Shown piece after piece: positions 39,480 to 47,752 of a DNA stretch of 64,000 bases. Origin of the DNA: CAZVNZ01 sp964628515 (GTDB lineage: Bacteria > Bacillota > Clostridia > Christensenellales > Christensenellaceae); assembly GCA_964628515.1 (NCBI GenBank), contig CAZVNZ010000001.1:1-64000 (forward strand), in the 5' to 3' direction. Positions within the stretch are counted from its first letter, which is position 1. Each line of letters starts with the position of its first letter. A program made the position numbers and the translations under genes. The notes under the pieces were generated by a model. The model made no database searches. It was not told the DNA's origin and saw nothing but the letters and a program-made list of their open reading frames with translations.

Positions 39480-40145
39480 TTACCCTTCAAACCTGTAACC
39501 CACACCTCTTAGCGTTACAATAAACTTTGCGTACTCCCCTAAGGATTTTCTGAGTAGTTTAATGTGGGTGTCTAATGTTCTGTCGTCCCCATAAAAGTCG
39601 TAGCCCCAAACCTCTGTTATTAACTGCTCTCTTGTTAGGGCTATGTTTTTGTTTTTAACAAAGTAAAAGATTAAATCGTATTCTTTGGGAGACATACTAA
39701 TTTCTTTGTTGTCTATTATAACCTTTCTTGCGGAAAAATCCACCCTTAGCCCCTCGTTTTCGTAATTTGTTTTGCCTTGTATATTGTTTGTGCGTTTTAG
39801 TACCGCATTTACACGCATAAGCAGTTCTTTTGGCGAGAAAGGCTTTACCACGTAATCGTCCACACCCAGCTCGAAGCCGTGGATTTTGTCGTATTCCTCT
39901 CCCCTTGCGGAAAGCATTATAACAGGGGTGTTTTTTGTCTTGCGTATTTCCTTAACCGCCGAAAACCCGTCTAACTCCGGCATCATTATATCCATAATGA
40001 TAATGTCGTAACTGTCTTTTCTGCACATTTCCACCGCTTGCATGCCGTCGGCTGCCTCAAAAACCCTGTTGCCTTCAAATTCGCCGTATTTTCTTATTAT
40101 CGCCCGTATTTTTTCTTCGTCGTCTACCACAAGTATTTTATACAT
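39480..40145 (-). CDS. OmpR/PhoB-family response regulator
   Basis: A protein of 221 residues. Receiver with DDEEK acidic pair, phospho-Asp in IIMDIMMPELDG and VVKPF, then a winged-helix domain with MSPKEYDLIFYFVKN, the recognition region DDRTLDTHIKLLRKSL and the wing GVGYRFEG. First gene of the two-component operon. The repeat element at 40238-40455 lies upstream in its orientation, 93 bases from the start. Confidence 0.95.
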   Translation of the reverse strand: MYKILVVDDEEKIRAIIRKYGEFEGNRVFEAADGMQAVEMCRKDSYDIIIMDIMMPELDGFSAVKEIRKTKNTPVIMLSARGEEYDKIHGFELGVDDYVVKPFSPKELLMRVNAVLKRTNNIQGKTNYENEGLRVDFSARKVIIDNKEISMSPKEYDLIFYFVKNKNIALTREQLITEVWGYDFYGDDRTLDTHIKLLRKSLGEYAKFIVTLRGVGYRFEG

Positions 40146-40237
40146 ACCGCACCTTCCTAACTTTTTGTGTTTTTAGTATAGTTTTGCAATGTGTTTTTTA
40201 AGTGAACATTTGCTGAAAATGCTTTAGCTCTAAAATA

Positions 40238-40455
40238 GCATTTTGTCTAAAATTATGCAATAACTTTAGGTATAAAATGCGTATATAGCTAACCTTAATG
40301 TATGCATATAGTGGGAAGCTATGAGCATTTTGTCTAAAATTATGCAATAACTTTAGGTATAAAATGCGTATATAGCTAACCTTAATGTATGCATATAATG
40401 GGAAGCTATGAGCATTTTATTTAAAGTTGTGCAACTTAAATATTTGGTATATAAT
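40238..40455 (-). repeat. Structured intergenic repeat, 87-bp variant, two copies plus a decayed third
   Basis: Two tandem 87-bp units (40238-40324, 40325-40411) differing by one base, then a decayed third beginning at 40412. On the reverse strand they match the 102-bp family: shared blocks are GCTATAT, CATTTTATACC and ACAAAATGCT, with the hairpin TAAAGTTA-TTGCA-TAATTTTA. The decayed copy keeps a different but intact hairpin, AAGTT-GTGC-AACTT. The 87-bp form lacks the TTCGC-TTT-GCGAA hairpin. It fills most of the 330-base divergent gap and reads towards the response regulator. Confidence 0.85.
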
Positions 40456-40475
40456 ATTTACAGAGGTAAAAAAAT

Positions 40476-40844
40476 ATGTATCAGCAGGATTATATTTTAA
40501 GGCAGATAGAAATTTGCTGTAAGGTTATAGGCAAGTATGTTTTCAGAAGAGATATTATAAGCGGAGAGATAGACTACGAAAATGTGGTTATAATTACGGA
40601 TGACAGCTTAGAGAGCATACTGCAAGCCTACATTAATCAAAAGCGTATAAACGAGGGGGAGGACCTTTTATTTGAGTATGTAAATAAAGAACCCCTACCC
40701 CATTACTTCAACATTGCAATGGATTTTTATAAAAAGGTAAACGAACTTACAGAGGAAGAACTTCAACAATGCAATTTTAGCAGAGAAGAAATTTTACGTG
40801 GCATAGAAGATATGAAACAAATCTACACAAACAATGGAAAATAA
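40476..40844 (+). CDS. DUF6483-like small protein
   Basis: A protein of 122 residues, soluble and rich in Glu and Lys. MYQQDYILRQIEICCKVIGKYVF at the N-terminus and the later helix pairs resemble a small Bacillota family (DUF6483) that begins with a Q-DY-LR-IE pattern; the assignment is from memory and uncertain. It has no membrane segment and no catalytic motif. A TPR-like helical repeat is possible. Neighbours give no clear role. Confidence 0.6.
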   Translation: MYQQDYILRQIEICCKVIGKYVFRRDIISGEIDYENVVIITDDSLESILQAYINQKRINEGEDLLFEYVNKEPLPHYFNIAMDFYKKVNELTEEELQQCNFSREEILRGIEDMKQIYTNNGK

Positions 40845-40955
40845 CATAATTATATAGAAAAACAGGGGTATGTTCACAGAATATTCATAATTTGTAAATT
40901 TTTATATCATATTTATGTAATATAATTTTTTTATGTAGGAAATATGAGGTAAAAA

Positions 40956-41570
40956 ATGAAACTAAAAACAACCATAGCCACTATTACAATACTTTGTATT
41001 ATCCCCCTTGCTGTTGGGTGCGCCCAAATAGGCTCTGTAATAAACAAAGCGGAATCTAAAGCACGGGAGTTAATACAGTATAAAGAAAATATAAGCGACG
41101 TCCCCAAAAGTGCAGCTCCCAAGGCGGAGACAGCGACGGTAGTGGCAGATAATATAATATTGCAGGAAAGCGAAATACTTGCAATTATAGAGGGGGCATG
41201 CCCCAACGCAAAGGTTACGGAATCTGCATACGACAGAGAAAACTTTGTGTACAATGCAATACTTTCAGACGAAAGCGCAAAGGTGTACAAGGTATGCGTA
41301 AACGCAAAAACAGGGGAAATAGTAGCTTTAGAAATTACAGAAAGTGTAGCGGAGGAAAAAACGGCGGAAGCTCCCAAAGGAGAAGCCCAAGAAGTACAGG
41401 GTGTGCAGGTACCCCAAGGAGCACAGGAATCCCAAGGGGCACAGGCGTCCGAGCCACAGCCCACACCGGATACGGCCGCACAATTAACCCCCGAGCCCAC
41501 AAACAGCGGTGGGGTAGCACACAGTGCAAGTAAAGGCGAGCCCTCTGCTACGAGTGGCGCAACTAACTGA
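40956..41570 (+). CDS. PepSY-domain lipoprotein
   Basis: A protein of 204 residues. Lipoprotein signal peptide with lipobox LAVGC (Cys at about 22), a short linker, one PepSY domain (about 65-130; ESEILAIIEGACPNAKVTE, then VYKVCVNAKTGEIVALE), and a low-complexity tail rich in Ala, Gln, Glu, Pro and Thr. PepSY domains are thought to inhibit or chaperone extracytoplasmic enzymes. Across the gap lies a two-component system, an arrangement often seen for PepSY proteins and envelope-sensing kinases. Confidence 0.82.
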   Translation: MKLKTTIATITILCIIPLAVGCAQIGSVINKAESKARELIQYKENISDVPKSAAPKAETATVVADNIILQESEILAIIEGACPNAKVTESAYDRENFVYNAILSDESAKVYKVCVNAKTGEIVALEITESVAEEKTAEAPKGEAQEVQGVQVPQGAQESQGAQASEPQPTPDTAAQLTPEPTNSGGVAHSASKGEPSATSGATN

Positions 41571-41611
41571 GTTTGGGTATGGCAGCTTATAATAATAGCA
41601 TTTAAAGTATT

Positions 41612-41640
41612 GCCCTGTACAATAAACAGGGCTTTTATTT
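41612..41640 (+). terminator. Rho-independent terminator after the PepSY gene
   Basis: GCCCTGT (41612-41618) pairs with ACAGGGC (41626-41632) around a 7-base loop, followed by TTTTATTT. Confidence 0.9.
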
Positions 41641-41769
41641 GTAAAAGTTGTATTTTTTTGTTGCTGTGCAGGCAAAGCTAATGTAGCTTAAAAACAAAGT
41701 ATTTTTGGTTTTTGGGTTTAGAAAGCTTTCAAATACCAAAAAAAAGTAAAGTATTTTTGGATATATATT

Positions 41770-41798
41770 TTGACAAATCTGCCGTTTGGCAGTATAAT
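41770..41798 (+). promoter_or_regulatory. Consensus sigma-A promoter with a palindrome in the spacer
   Basis: TTGACA (41770-41775), exactly 17 bases, TATAAT (41793-41798): a perfect consensus promoter 55 bases before the diguanylate cyclase gene. The spacer contains the inverted repeat CTGCC-GTTT-GGCAG (41779-41792), ending at the -10 box, where a bound repressor or a MerR-type activator would act. Upstream, 41641-41769 holds a small hairpin AAGCTA-ATG-TAGCTT and a direct repeat AAAGTATTTTTGG. Confidence 0.8.
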
Positions 41799-41852
41799 TT
41801 TAAGAATACATTGAGAAAAAAATAACACATTTGGTATGTAAGGTATTTAGGA

Positions 41853-42920
41853 ATGGGCATAGAATTAATAATCACTACAAATTTAATACCGTTTTTGGGT
41901 CTTATTTTTTTGATTTTCTTCGTGTGCTTAAACCCCTTGTACAACAAGCACCAAAGAAAGTATTTTTTGACTGCGGTAATAGTAACCTTACTGATGATTA
42001 TAGTAATTTCTTTAGACTATTACTTAAGCTACGACCCTTTTGAAAACGACTGGATGCTAAGGCGGGTAACCTCCTTTTTAAACTTTGCCACAAGCCCTTT
42101 AATACCCTTATTTTTACTTAAAATATTCTCGGATAAAAAATTAAACCGTATATACTATATTCCCTTTATATTAAATGCGATTTTATGCTTTATAAGTATA
42201 TTTGTAAACGTAGTATTTCTTATTAGAGAGGATAATTCCTATGCGAGAGGCTCACTATTTTTTATACCCATAACCGTATCCTTAATGTATCTGATTTTGC
42301 TTATTGCAAAGCCAATATCTTTCCATCAACGAAGCAAAAAGATAGAGCGGATATTTTTACTTGGGGTGTGCGGAGCAATTTTACTTGGAATGTCTTTAGA
42401 AGTAATTATCGGATATAGATTCTTAAGCTGGGATATTTGCGCAATTTCTCTTGTACTTTACTACCTGCTTGTAACAATACAATGCTTTATTATAGACACT
42501 TTAACAGGGGCATACAACAGGGTTATGTATCATAATTCTCTATCCACCATAGACGGCGAGCGTAACTGCATAATAGTATATGCCGACCTTAACAACTTTA
42601 AGCAAATAAACGACGAAAAAGGCCACGACTACGGGGATAAATGCCTAATACTCTTTGTAAAGGTAATAGACGAATACAGCGCACATAACGGCACGCTGTA
42701 CAGATTGGGGGGAGACGAGTTTGTATATTTAAGCAAGAAAAATGTGGATATACAAACGGTAAAAGCAATGATAGACGCCTCCCAAAAGGAGCTTAACGCT
42801 AATGGTATAAGCTTTGCCTACGGCATTGTGGAGTACAAAAAAGGCGGTGTACTCCAAGACGCTTTAGACACCGCAGACAAACTAATGTACAAAAACAAAG
42901 GCGTTATGAAAAACACCTAA
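41853..42920 (+). CDS. Membrane diguanylate cyclase (GGDEF)
   Basis: A protein of 355 residues. Six or seven hydrophobic helices fill the first 200 residues, with no recognised extracellular domain. The C-terminal GGDEF domain has an intact active site, YRLGGDEFVYL, and the substrate-binding NNFKQINDEKGHDYGD. The inhibitory RxxD is not evident at its usual place. Makes cyclic di-GMP. AGGTATTTAGGA precedes the ATG at modest spacing. Monocistronic, driven by the promoter at 41770; I saw no cyclic-di-GMP riboswitch in its short leader. Confidence 0.9.
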   Translation: MGIELIITTNLIPFLGLIFLIFFVCLNPLYNKHQRKYFLTAVIVTLLMIIVISLDYYLSYDPFENDWMLRRVTSFLNFATSPLIPLFLLKIFSDKKLNRIYYIPFILNAILCFISIFVNVVFLIREDNSYARGSLFFIPITVSLMYLILLIAKPISFHQRSKKIERIFLLGVCGAILLGMSLEVIIGYRFLSWDICAISLVLYYLLVTIQCFIIDTLTGAYNRVMYHNSLSTIDGERNCIIVYADLNNFKQINDEKGHDYGDKCLILFVKVIDEYSAHNGTLYRLGGDEFVYLSKKNVDIQTVKAMIDASQKELNANGISFAYGIVEYKKGGVLQDALDTADKLMYKNKGVMKNT

Positions 42921-43113
42921 AACTCCTTGTTTTTAAGGAGCTTTACGGATATTTTACTCGATAGGGTAATTATAATCCCCCAAAAAAAACAAAAAAACCT
43001 ATTGCATTTCCAAAAGAAATCTGATAATATGTTATTAGTAAATCGATAAATTATTATTACAGCATATTACAAGCATTAATAACACGCAATTAAATAAATA
43101 TGGGTGGTACTTT

Positions 43114-43761
43114 ATGAAAAATGATGAAATCCTAAATCGTTATATTCCATTGGTACATTTTTTGGGAAAGGCTTTAGGGCCGGATACGGAAATAGTATTA
43201 CATAATTTTAAAGACCCGGACGCCTCTATAATTGCCATAAGCAACGGACAGCTCAGCAAACGTAAAGTGGGTGGGCCTATGACAAACTTAGCGGCAAAGG
43301 TTTTCTTACAAGGCAGGCAAAATAACGAAGACGAAATATTAAATTATACTGCAACAGGCCCTAACGGCAAAAAGTTTAAATCCTCCTCTTATTTTATAGA
43401 AAACGATAAAGGTGATAAAATCGGTGCTTTGTGCGTAAATATAGATACAGAAAAATATAAAAAGGTGTACGATGCCTTAGGCATAATATGCGGTTTTACC
43501 GAAGCGGATACGGGAGATGTAAGCGAAACACTAAACAAAAATATAGAAGAAACACTAAACTCCCTAATAGAAGATGCTTTAATGGGCAAAGAAAAAGCCA
43601 CTAAAGATATGAAGGCAGAGGAAAAAATAGCAGTAGTAAAACAGTTATATAACAGCGGTGCTTTCCTCTACAAAAAGGGTATACCCGAGGTTGCAAAGGT
43701 ACTAAAAATATCCGAGCCTACATTATACCGCTATTTATCTAAAGTAAAAAAGGATGTGTAA
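43114..43761 (+). CDS. YheO-type PAS/HTH transcriptional regulator
   Basis: A protein of 215 residues. N-terminal YheO-like PAS domain (PLVHFLGKALGPDTEIVLHNF, DKIGALCVNID), then a C-terminal HTH_22 segment (NSGAFLYKKGIPEVAKVLKISEPTLYRYLSKV seen in two parts). This is the DauR/YheO family, members of which control amino-acid catabolism. RidA follows 6 bases after the stop, so both respond to the same input. It is likely the local regulator of the ABC transporter and PLP enzyme downstream; that is inferred. Confidence 0.88.
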   Translation: MKNDEILNRYIPLVHFLGKALGPDTEIVLHNFKDPDASIIAISNGQLSKRKVGGPMTNLAAKVFLQGRQNNEDEILNYTATGPNGKKFKSSSYFIENDKGDKIGALCVNIDTEKYKKVYDALGIICGFTEADTGDVSETLNKNIEETLNSLIEDALMGKEKATKDMKAEEKIAVVKQLYNSGAFLYKKGIPEVAKVLKISEPTLYRYLSKVKKDV

Positions 43762-43767
43762 AAACTT

Positions 43768-44151
43768 ATGAACAAAGAAATCATTTCAACAACAGGATCC
43801 CCAAGTGCAATAGGCCCGTACTCTCAAGCCGTAAAGGTGGGTAATGTGGTGTATACCTCAGGACAAATACCCATAGACCCCACAACCAACGAAATTAGTG
43901 GCACAACAGCTAAAGAGCAAACACATATGGTGCTTAAAAATCTTGATGCCGTGGTAAAAGCATCCGGCGGTACACTTAAAGACGTAGTAAAAACCACCGT
44001 TTTTATTAGCGATATGAACAACTTTGCGCAAATCAACTCAGTTTACGAAGAATATTTTAGTAACAACTATCCTGCACGCTCTTGCGTGGAAGTAGCTCGA
44101 CTCCCTAAAGATGTTTTGGTGGAAATAGAGGCAGTAGTATATTTAGCATAA
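43768..44151 (+). CDS. ridA: RidA family enamine/imine deaminase
   Basis: A protein of 127 residues of the YjgF/YER057c/UK114 family, which hydrolyses reactive 2-aminoacrylate-type enamines released by PLP enzymes. Typical motifs: GPYSQAVKVGNVVYTSGQIP, the late YPARSCVEVARLPKD with the catalytic Arg, and VEIEAVVYL at the end. It is cotranscribed with the YheO-type regulator. A PLP-dependent Cys/Met-family enzyme 3.6 kb downstream is a natural source of such enamines. Confidence 0.95.
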   Translation: MNKEIISTTGSPSAIGPYSQAVKVGNVVYTSGQIPIDPTTNEISGTTAKEQTHMVLKNLDAVVKASGGTLKDVVKTTVFISDMNNFAQINSVYEEYFSNNYPARSCVEVARLPKDVLVEIEAVVYLA

Positions 44152-44166
44152 TTCCCATAAACATTT

Positions 44167-44196
44167 TTTTAAATGCAGTAGACCCTGCATTTAAAA
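44167..44196 (+). terminator. Hairpin after ridA
   Basis: TTTTAAATGCAG (44167-44178) pairs perfectly with CTGCATTTAAAA (44185-44196) around loop TAGACC. Only a short ATTT follows, so this is a weak terminator on this strand. Confidence 0.6.
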
Positions 44197-44271
44197 TTTA
44201 AGTAATTATGAAACGTTACAATATAATTTAACTTATAACTTAATAATAACCCATACTTACGGTACAAATCG

Positions 44272-44333
44272 ACTGAAATGTTTCAGTAATTTATGTGTCT
44301 GACTTGGTTTTACAAAAATATAGTGTTTTTGTA
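44272..44333 (+). promoter_or_regulatory. Two palindromic operator candidates before the ABC transporter
   Basis: ACTGAAA-TG-TTTCAGT (44272-44287) and TACAAAAA-TATAGTG-TTTTTGTA (44311-44333) are near-perfect inverted repeats in the 211-base gap ahead of the solute-binding gene. Either could bind the YheO-type regulator or a sugar-responsive repressor. No exact catabolite-repression (cre) site was found. Confidence 0.5.
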
Positions 44334-44362
44334 GTAAATATAATTTGAAAAGGAGAACAATT

Positions 44363-45796
44363 ATGAAAAAAATCATTTTACTCGCAGTAGCCGTTTTAAT
44401 GGCGGTAAGTATGCTTGTAGCTTGCGGACCTGCACCGGCATCGGAAGCACCAAAGTCCGAAGCTCCTGCACAAGATGCACCGGCGTCCGAAGCACCGGCA
44501 TCTGAGGCGCCTGCAAACGCAGGTAGCGGAGAGACTGTGGAAATCAGCTTTTTAGACCCAATGCCCGGCCCCGCACGCAGCGAGGCATTTAAAAGCGTAA
44601 TTGCAAAATTTGAGGCGGAAAACCCAAACATTAAAGTACGGTACGAATCTGTGGCTTGGGACGATGCCCGCCAAAAATTAGTTACCTTGGCATCCTCAAA
44701 ATCTCTGCCCGATGTAATCCAAATGCACGAAATGTGGTACGGCGAATTTATCCTGCCCGGCTGGGTTACGGACTTAACACCCTACTACGAAAAATCCCCG
44801 CTAAAAGAAGATTTTAACGACATCACTAAAAGTTTTCTAATAGAGAGCAAACAGGTTGTACCCTACAAAGGCATTTACGGCATACCCGAAGGTGTTACAG
44901 CAATGGGTATTTACGTAAGAACGGACTGGATGAAGGAAGCCGGACTTAACTTTGACGAAAACTGGACATGGGATAACTTCTTTGAGTACGTAGAAAAGGT
45001 TACAGACCCTGCAAAAAACAGATACGGCAACGCATTTAGAGGAGGGCAATGGGGGCTTACGGCAACAGGTATTTACAACATCTATCAAAAATCCAACGGC
45101 AAATTCTTTAACGAGGACGGCTCAAGCGTACTTTTAGACGATTACGCACCCGAATTATTTGAAGAATTTTACGACATCTACAAAGAAGGCTATGCACCCA
45201 AAGACTCTATAAACTGGGGCTATCCCGAAATGGTACAAGGCTTTACCTCGGGAATGTGCGGTACATTATTCCAAACAACGGAGGTTATTCAATCCTGCTT
45301 AGATACCTTAGAGGAAGGCACATATGCGGTATACCCTGTACCCCAAGCGGAGGACGGCTATGTGTATAACGAGTATTCCTCAAGCACCAACTACGGCATT
45401 GCGGAAAACAGCCAATACAAAGACGAGGCTTGGAAGTTTATAGAGTTTTGCTCCAGACCGGACATTAACATAGAAATTGCAAAAGCAAACTATTTAATAC
45501 CCGTGGTAAAACAAGCAGCGGACGATTCCTACTTTGGCGAAGGCGTATGGAAGGGCTACACAACCATGATAAACAAGCCTAACTACGCAGTAAAATCCGG
45601 CTTAGGTTTCTATCCCGAGGTTGGCGAAATAAACGGAGACTTAAGCACGGCGGAAGTACAAAAATACTGCTTAGGTCAACAAGACGCAAAAACCACATTA
45701 GACAACATCGGAAATGCTGTAACGGAAGCACAAAAAGCATACATGGAAGCAAATCCGGATATACCCGTTCCTATGCCCTTTTATCCTAACAAATAA
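44363..45796 (+). CDS. Family 1 extracellular solute-binding lipoprotein
   Basis: Substrate-binding subunit of a carbohydrate-type ABC importer, 477 residues. Lipoprotein signal with lipobox MLVAC, a linker of repeated SEAPA units (about residues 25-60), and a two-lobed binding domain (FKSVIAKFEAENPNIKVRYE; QTTEVIQSC; late YAVKSGLGFYPEV). Substrate unknown; family 1 proteins bind oligosaccharides or glycosides. The ATG at 44363 has AAAAGGAGAAC upstream and is chosen over the longer frame from 44345. Two permease genes follow. Confidence 0.92.
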   Translation: MKKIILLAVAVLMAVSMLVACGPAPASEAPKSEAPAQDAPASEAPASEAPANAGSGETVEISFLDPMPGPARSEAFKSVIAKFEAENPNIKVRYESVAWDDARQKLVTLASSKSLPDVIQMHEMWYGEFILPGWVTDLTPYYEKSPLKEDFNDITKSFLIESKQVVPYKGIYGIPEGVTAMGIYVRTDWMKEAGLNFDENWTWDNFFEYVEKVTDPAKNRYGNAFRGGQWGLTATGIYNIYQKSNGKFFNEDGSSVLLDDYAPELFEEFYDIYKEGYAPKDSINWGYPEMVQGFTSGMCGTLFQTTEVIQSCLDTLEEGTYAVYPVPQAEDGYVYNEYSSSTNYGIAENSQYKDEAWKFIEFCSRPDINIEIAKANYLIPVVKQAADDSYFGEGVWKGYTTMINKPNYAVKSGLGFYPEVGEINGDLSTAEVQKYCLGQQDAKTTLDNIGNAVTEAQKAYMEANPDIPVPMPFYPNK

Positions 45797-45892
45797 AACG
45801 GTATCGGCGCACAATACTGTATAATGCTTTGGGGTAGTGCATAAGCATTACCCCAAAAAGCAAAACAATAAGGGAAATTGAGGTATATAATT

Positions 45893-46819
45893 ATGAAGAA
45901 AGAAAAAAAATTAAACGAAACTAAACCTCAGAGAAATATCAAACCCAAAACCGATGCATACAGGTATTTAATGCCTACCTATATTATATTGCTTATTTTT
46001 ATGGCATATCCATTAATAAACAGCATAATAATGGCATTTCAAAAGTATAAATTAACCTACCCTCAAACTTTGGGGCAGTTTGCCGCATTTGATAACTTTG
46101 CAAAAATATTTCAAGACCCTAATTTAGGGCAAATAGTGGGTAACTCAATACTTTTTGTTGTACTTAGCGTACTTTTGCAGTTTGTACTTGGCTTTATACT
46201 TGCAATGGCTTTAAGAAAATCCTTTAGAGGAAGAAATGTGTATCAGGCAATAGTGTTTTTGCCTTGGGCAATATCAAGCTTTATAGTAGGTCTTACATTT
46301 AGATGGCTTTTTAACGGAGAATACGGCGCAATTAACGATATTTTGATGAAAATGGGCATAATAACGGAAAACATTCCATGGCTTGGACTCCCCGGTTACT
46401 CCATTTTTGCGGTAATAGTGGGAATGGTGTGGATTGGAGTACCCTTCTTTGCCATTATGATTTTAGCCGCCCTGCAATCCATACCCGACGATGTATACGA
46501 GGCGGCAAATATAGACGGAGCATCTGCAATAAAGCAGTTTTTCAAAATAACTCTGCCCTACATTAAACCCACCATAATTATGACGGTGCTTTTGCGTACC
46601 ATGTGGATTTTTAACTCGGCAGATTTAATATTTGTTATGACAAACGGCGGTCCTGCCAACAGCTCTCATACCCTTGCATCTTATATGTTTAACAAGGCGT
46701 ATCAGGGGCTGGATTTTGGGCAGGCGGCGGCACTTGGGGTAGTATTTATGGTAATTATGATTATCTTTGTTAAATTCTTCCTAAAAGCCACAAAATACGA
46801 TGAGGCAGGTGATTTTTAA
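45893..46819 (+). CDS. ABC transporter permease, MalF/UgpA type
   Basis: Inner-membrane subunit of the importer, 308 residues with six predicted helices. The ATPase-coupling EAA loop is seen as YEAANIDGASAIKQFFKITLPYIKP (two overlapping parts, at about residues 205-230). Start at the ATG at 45893 with GAGG upstream; the frame is open to 45878. It shares one base with the next permease gene. Confidence 0.93.
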   Translation: MKKEKKLNETKPQRNIKPKTDAYRYLMPTYIILLIFMAYPLINSIIMAFQKYKLTYPQTLGQFAAFDNFAKIFQDPNLGQIVGNSILFVVLSVLLQFVLGFILAMALRKSFRGRNVYQAIVFLPWAISSFIVGLTFRWLFNGEYGAINDILMKMGIITENIPWLGLPGYSIFAVIVGMVWIGVPFFAIMILAALQSIPDDVYEAANIDGASAIKQFFKITLPYIKPTIIMTVLLRTMWIFNSADLIFVMTNGGPANSSHTLASYMFNKAYQGLDFGQAAALGVVFMVIMIIFVKFFLKATKYDEAGDF

Positions 46820-47658
46820 TGTCTTTAAGAGCAAAACGCATACTATCTTCCACAGTAAGAATAATAATACTTGCCATTTTTTTACTTGCGGTACTGCTAC
46901 CTTTATATTGGGTGGTAATTACCTCCTTTAAAACTAAGGTAGATATTGTAGATTTAAACGTACAATACTGGCCCAAAAACTTTACGCTGGAAAACTATGA
47001 TGTTTTGTGGAATAACACAAACTTTCCTACAGCGCTAAGAAACAGCATTATATGCGCCATATCCTCCGGGCTTATTGTACTTGTCCTCTCAATATTTGGA
47101 GGATACGCACTTGCACGCAGAGAGTTTAGGGGTAAACAGGTAACTTTACTTGGTTTTTTGGTAACCCAATTAATACCGGGCATTTTGCTTATGATACCCC
47201 TCTACATTATGTTTGGTTGGCTAAAGCTTGTGGATAATTTACTGGGGCTTATTATATTTTACGTTATAATAAACCTACCCTTCTGTTTAATTACCATGCG
47301 CAGTTTTTTTGAGCGAATACCAATTTCTTTAGAGGAATCCGCAATGGTGGACGGGTGTACACGGCTTGCCGCCCTTGGCAGAATAATACTTCCCGTAATG
47401 TTTCCGGGGATTGTGGCGGTGTTTGTATTTGCCTTTACGGGTGCATGGAACGATATTTTAGGCGGTGTAATGTTTATCCACTCGGAGAATTTAAAAACCA
47501 TACCCGTAGCACTCCACAGCTTTGTGGGTAAGTTTAACATAGAATGGGGACAAATGATGGCAGGGGCAACATTATCTCTAATACCCACGGTAATTTTGTT
47601 TGCGGTGGTACAAAAGTACATTGTAAGCGGATTAACATCCGGCTCGGTAAAGGAATAA
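46819..47658 (+). CDS. ABC transporter permease, MalG/UgpE type
   Basis: Second permease, 279 residues, six helices. The EAA loop is SLEESAMVDGCTRLAALGRI. Its start codon overlaps the preceding stop (TAATG). No ATP-binding subunit is encoded here, so an unlinked, shared MsmK/MalK-type ATPase must energise the importer, as is common in Bacillota. Confidence 0.93.
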   Translation: MSLRAKRILSSTVRIIILAIFLLAVLLPLYWVVITSFKTKVDIVDLNVQYWPKNFTLENYDVLWNNTNFPTALRNSIICAISSGLIVLVLSIFGGYALARREFRGKQVTLLGFLVTQLIPGILLMIPLYIMFGWLKLVDNLLGLIIFYVIINLPFCLITMRSFFERIPISLEESAMVDGCTRLAALGRIILPVMFPGIVAVFVFAFTGAWNDILGGVMFIHSENLKTIPVALHSFVGKFNIEWGQMMAGATLSLIPTVILFAVVQKYIVSGLTSGSVKE

Positions 47659-47752
47659 CACCGATTTTTGTTTAGGAAAATTGGAATTTTGGTTGTAATA
47701 ATAAAAAAAACGCAACAGTAGCATAAATGCTTAATTTGAAAGGAGATGCCTT

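Noticed and set aside
41799..41852. Cyclic-di-GMP riboswitch before the diguanylate cyclase
   Set aside because: The leader is only about 50 bases and lacks the conserved riboswitch core.
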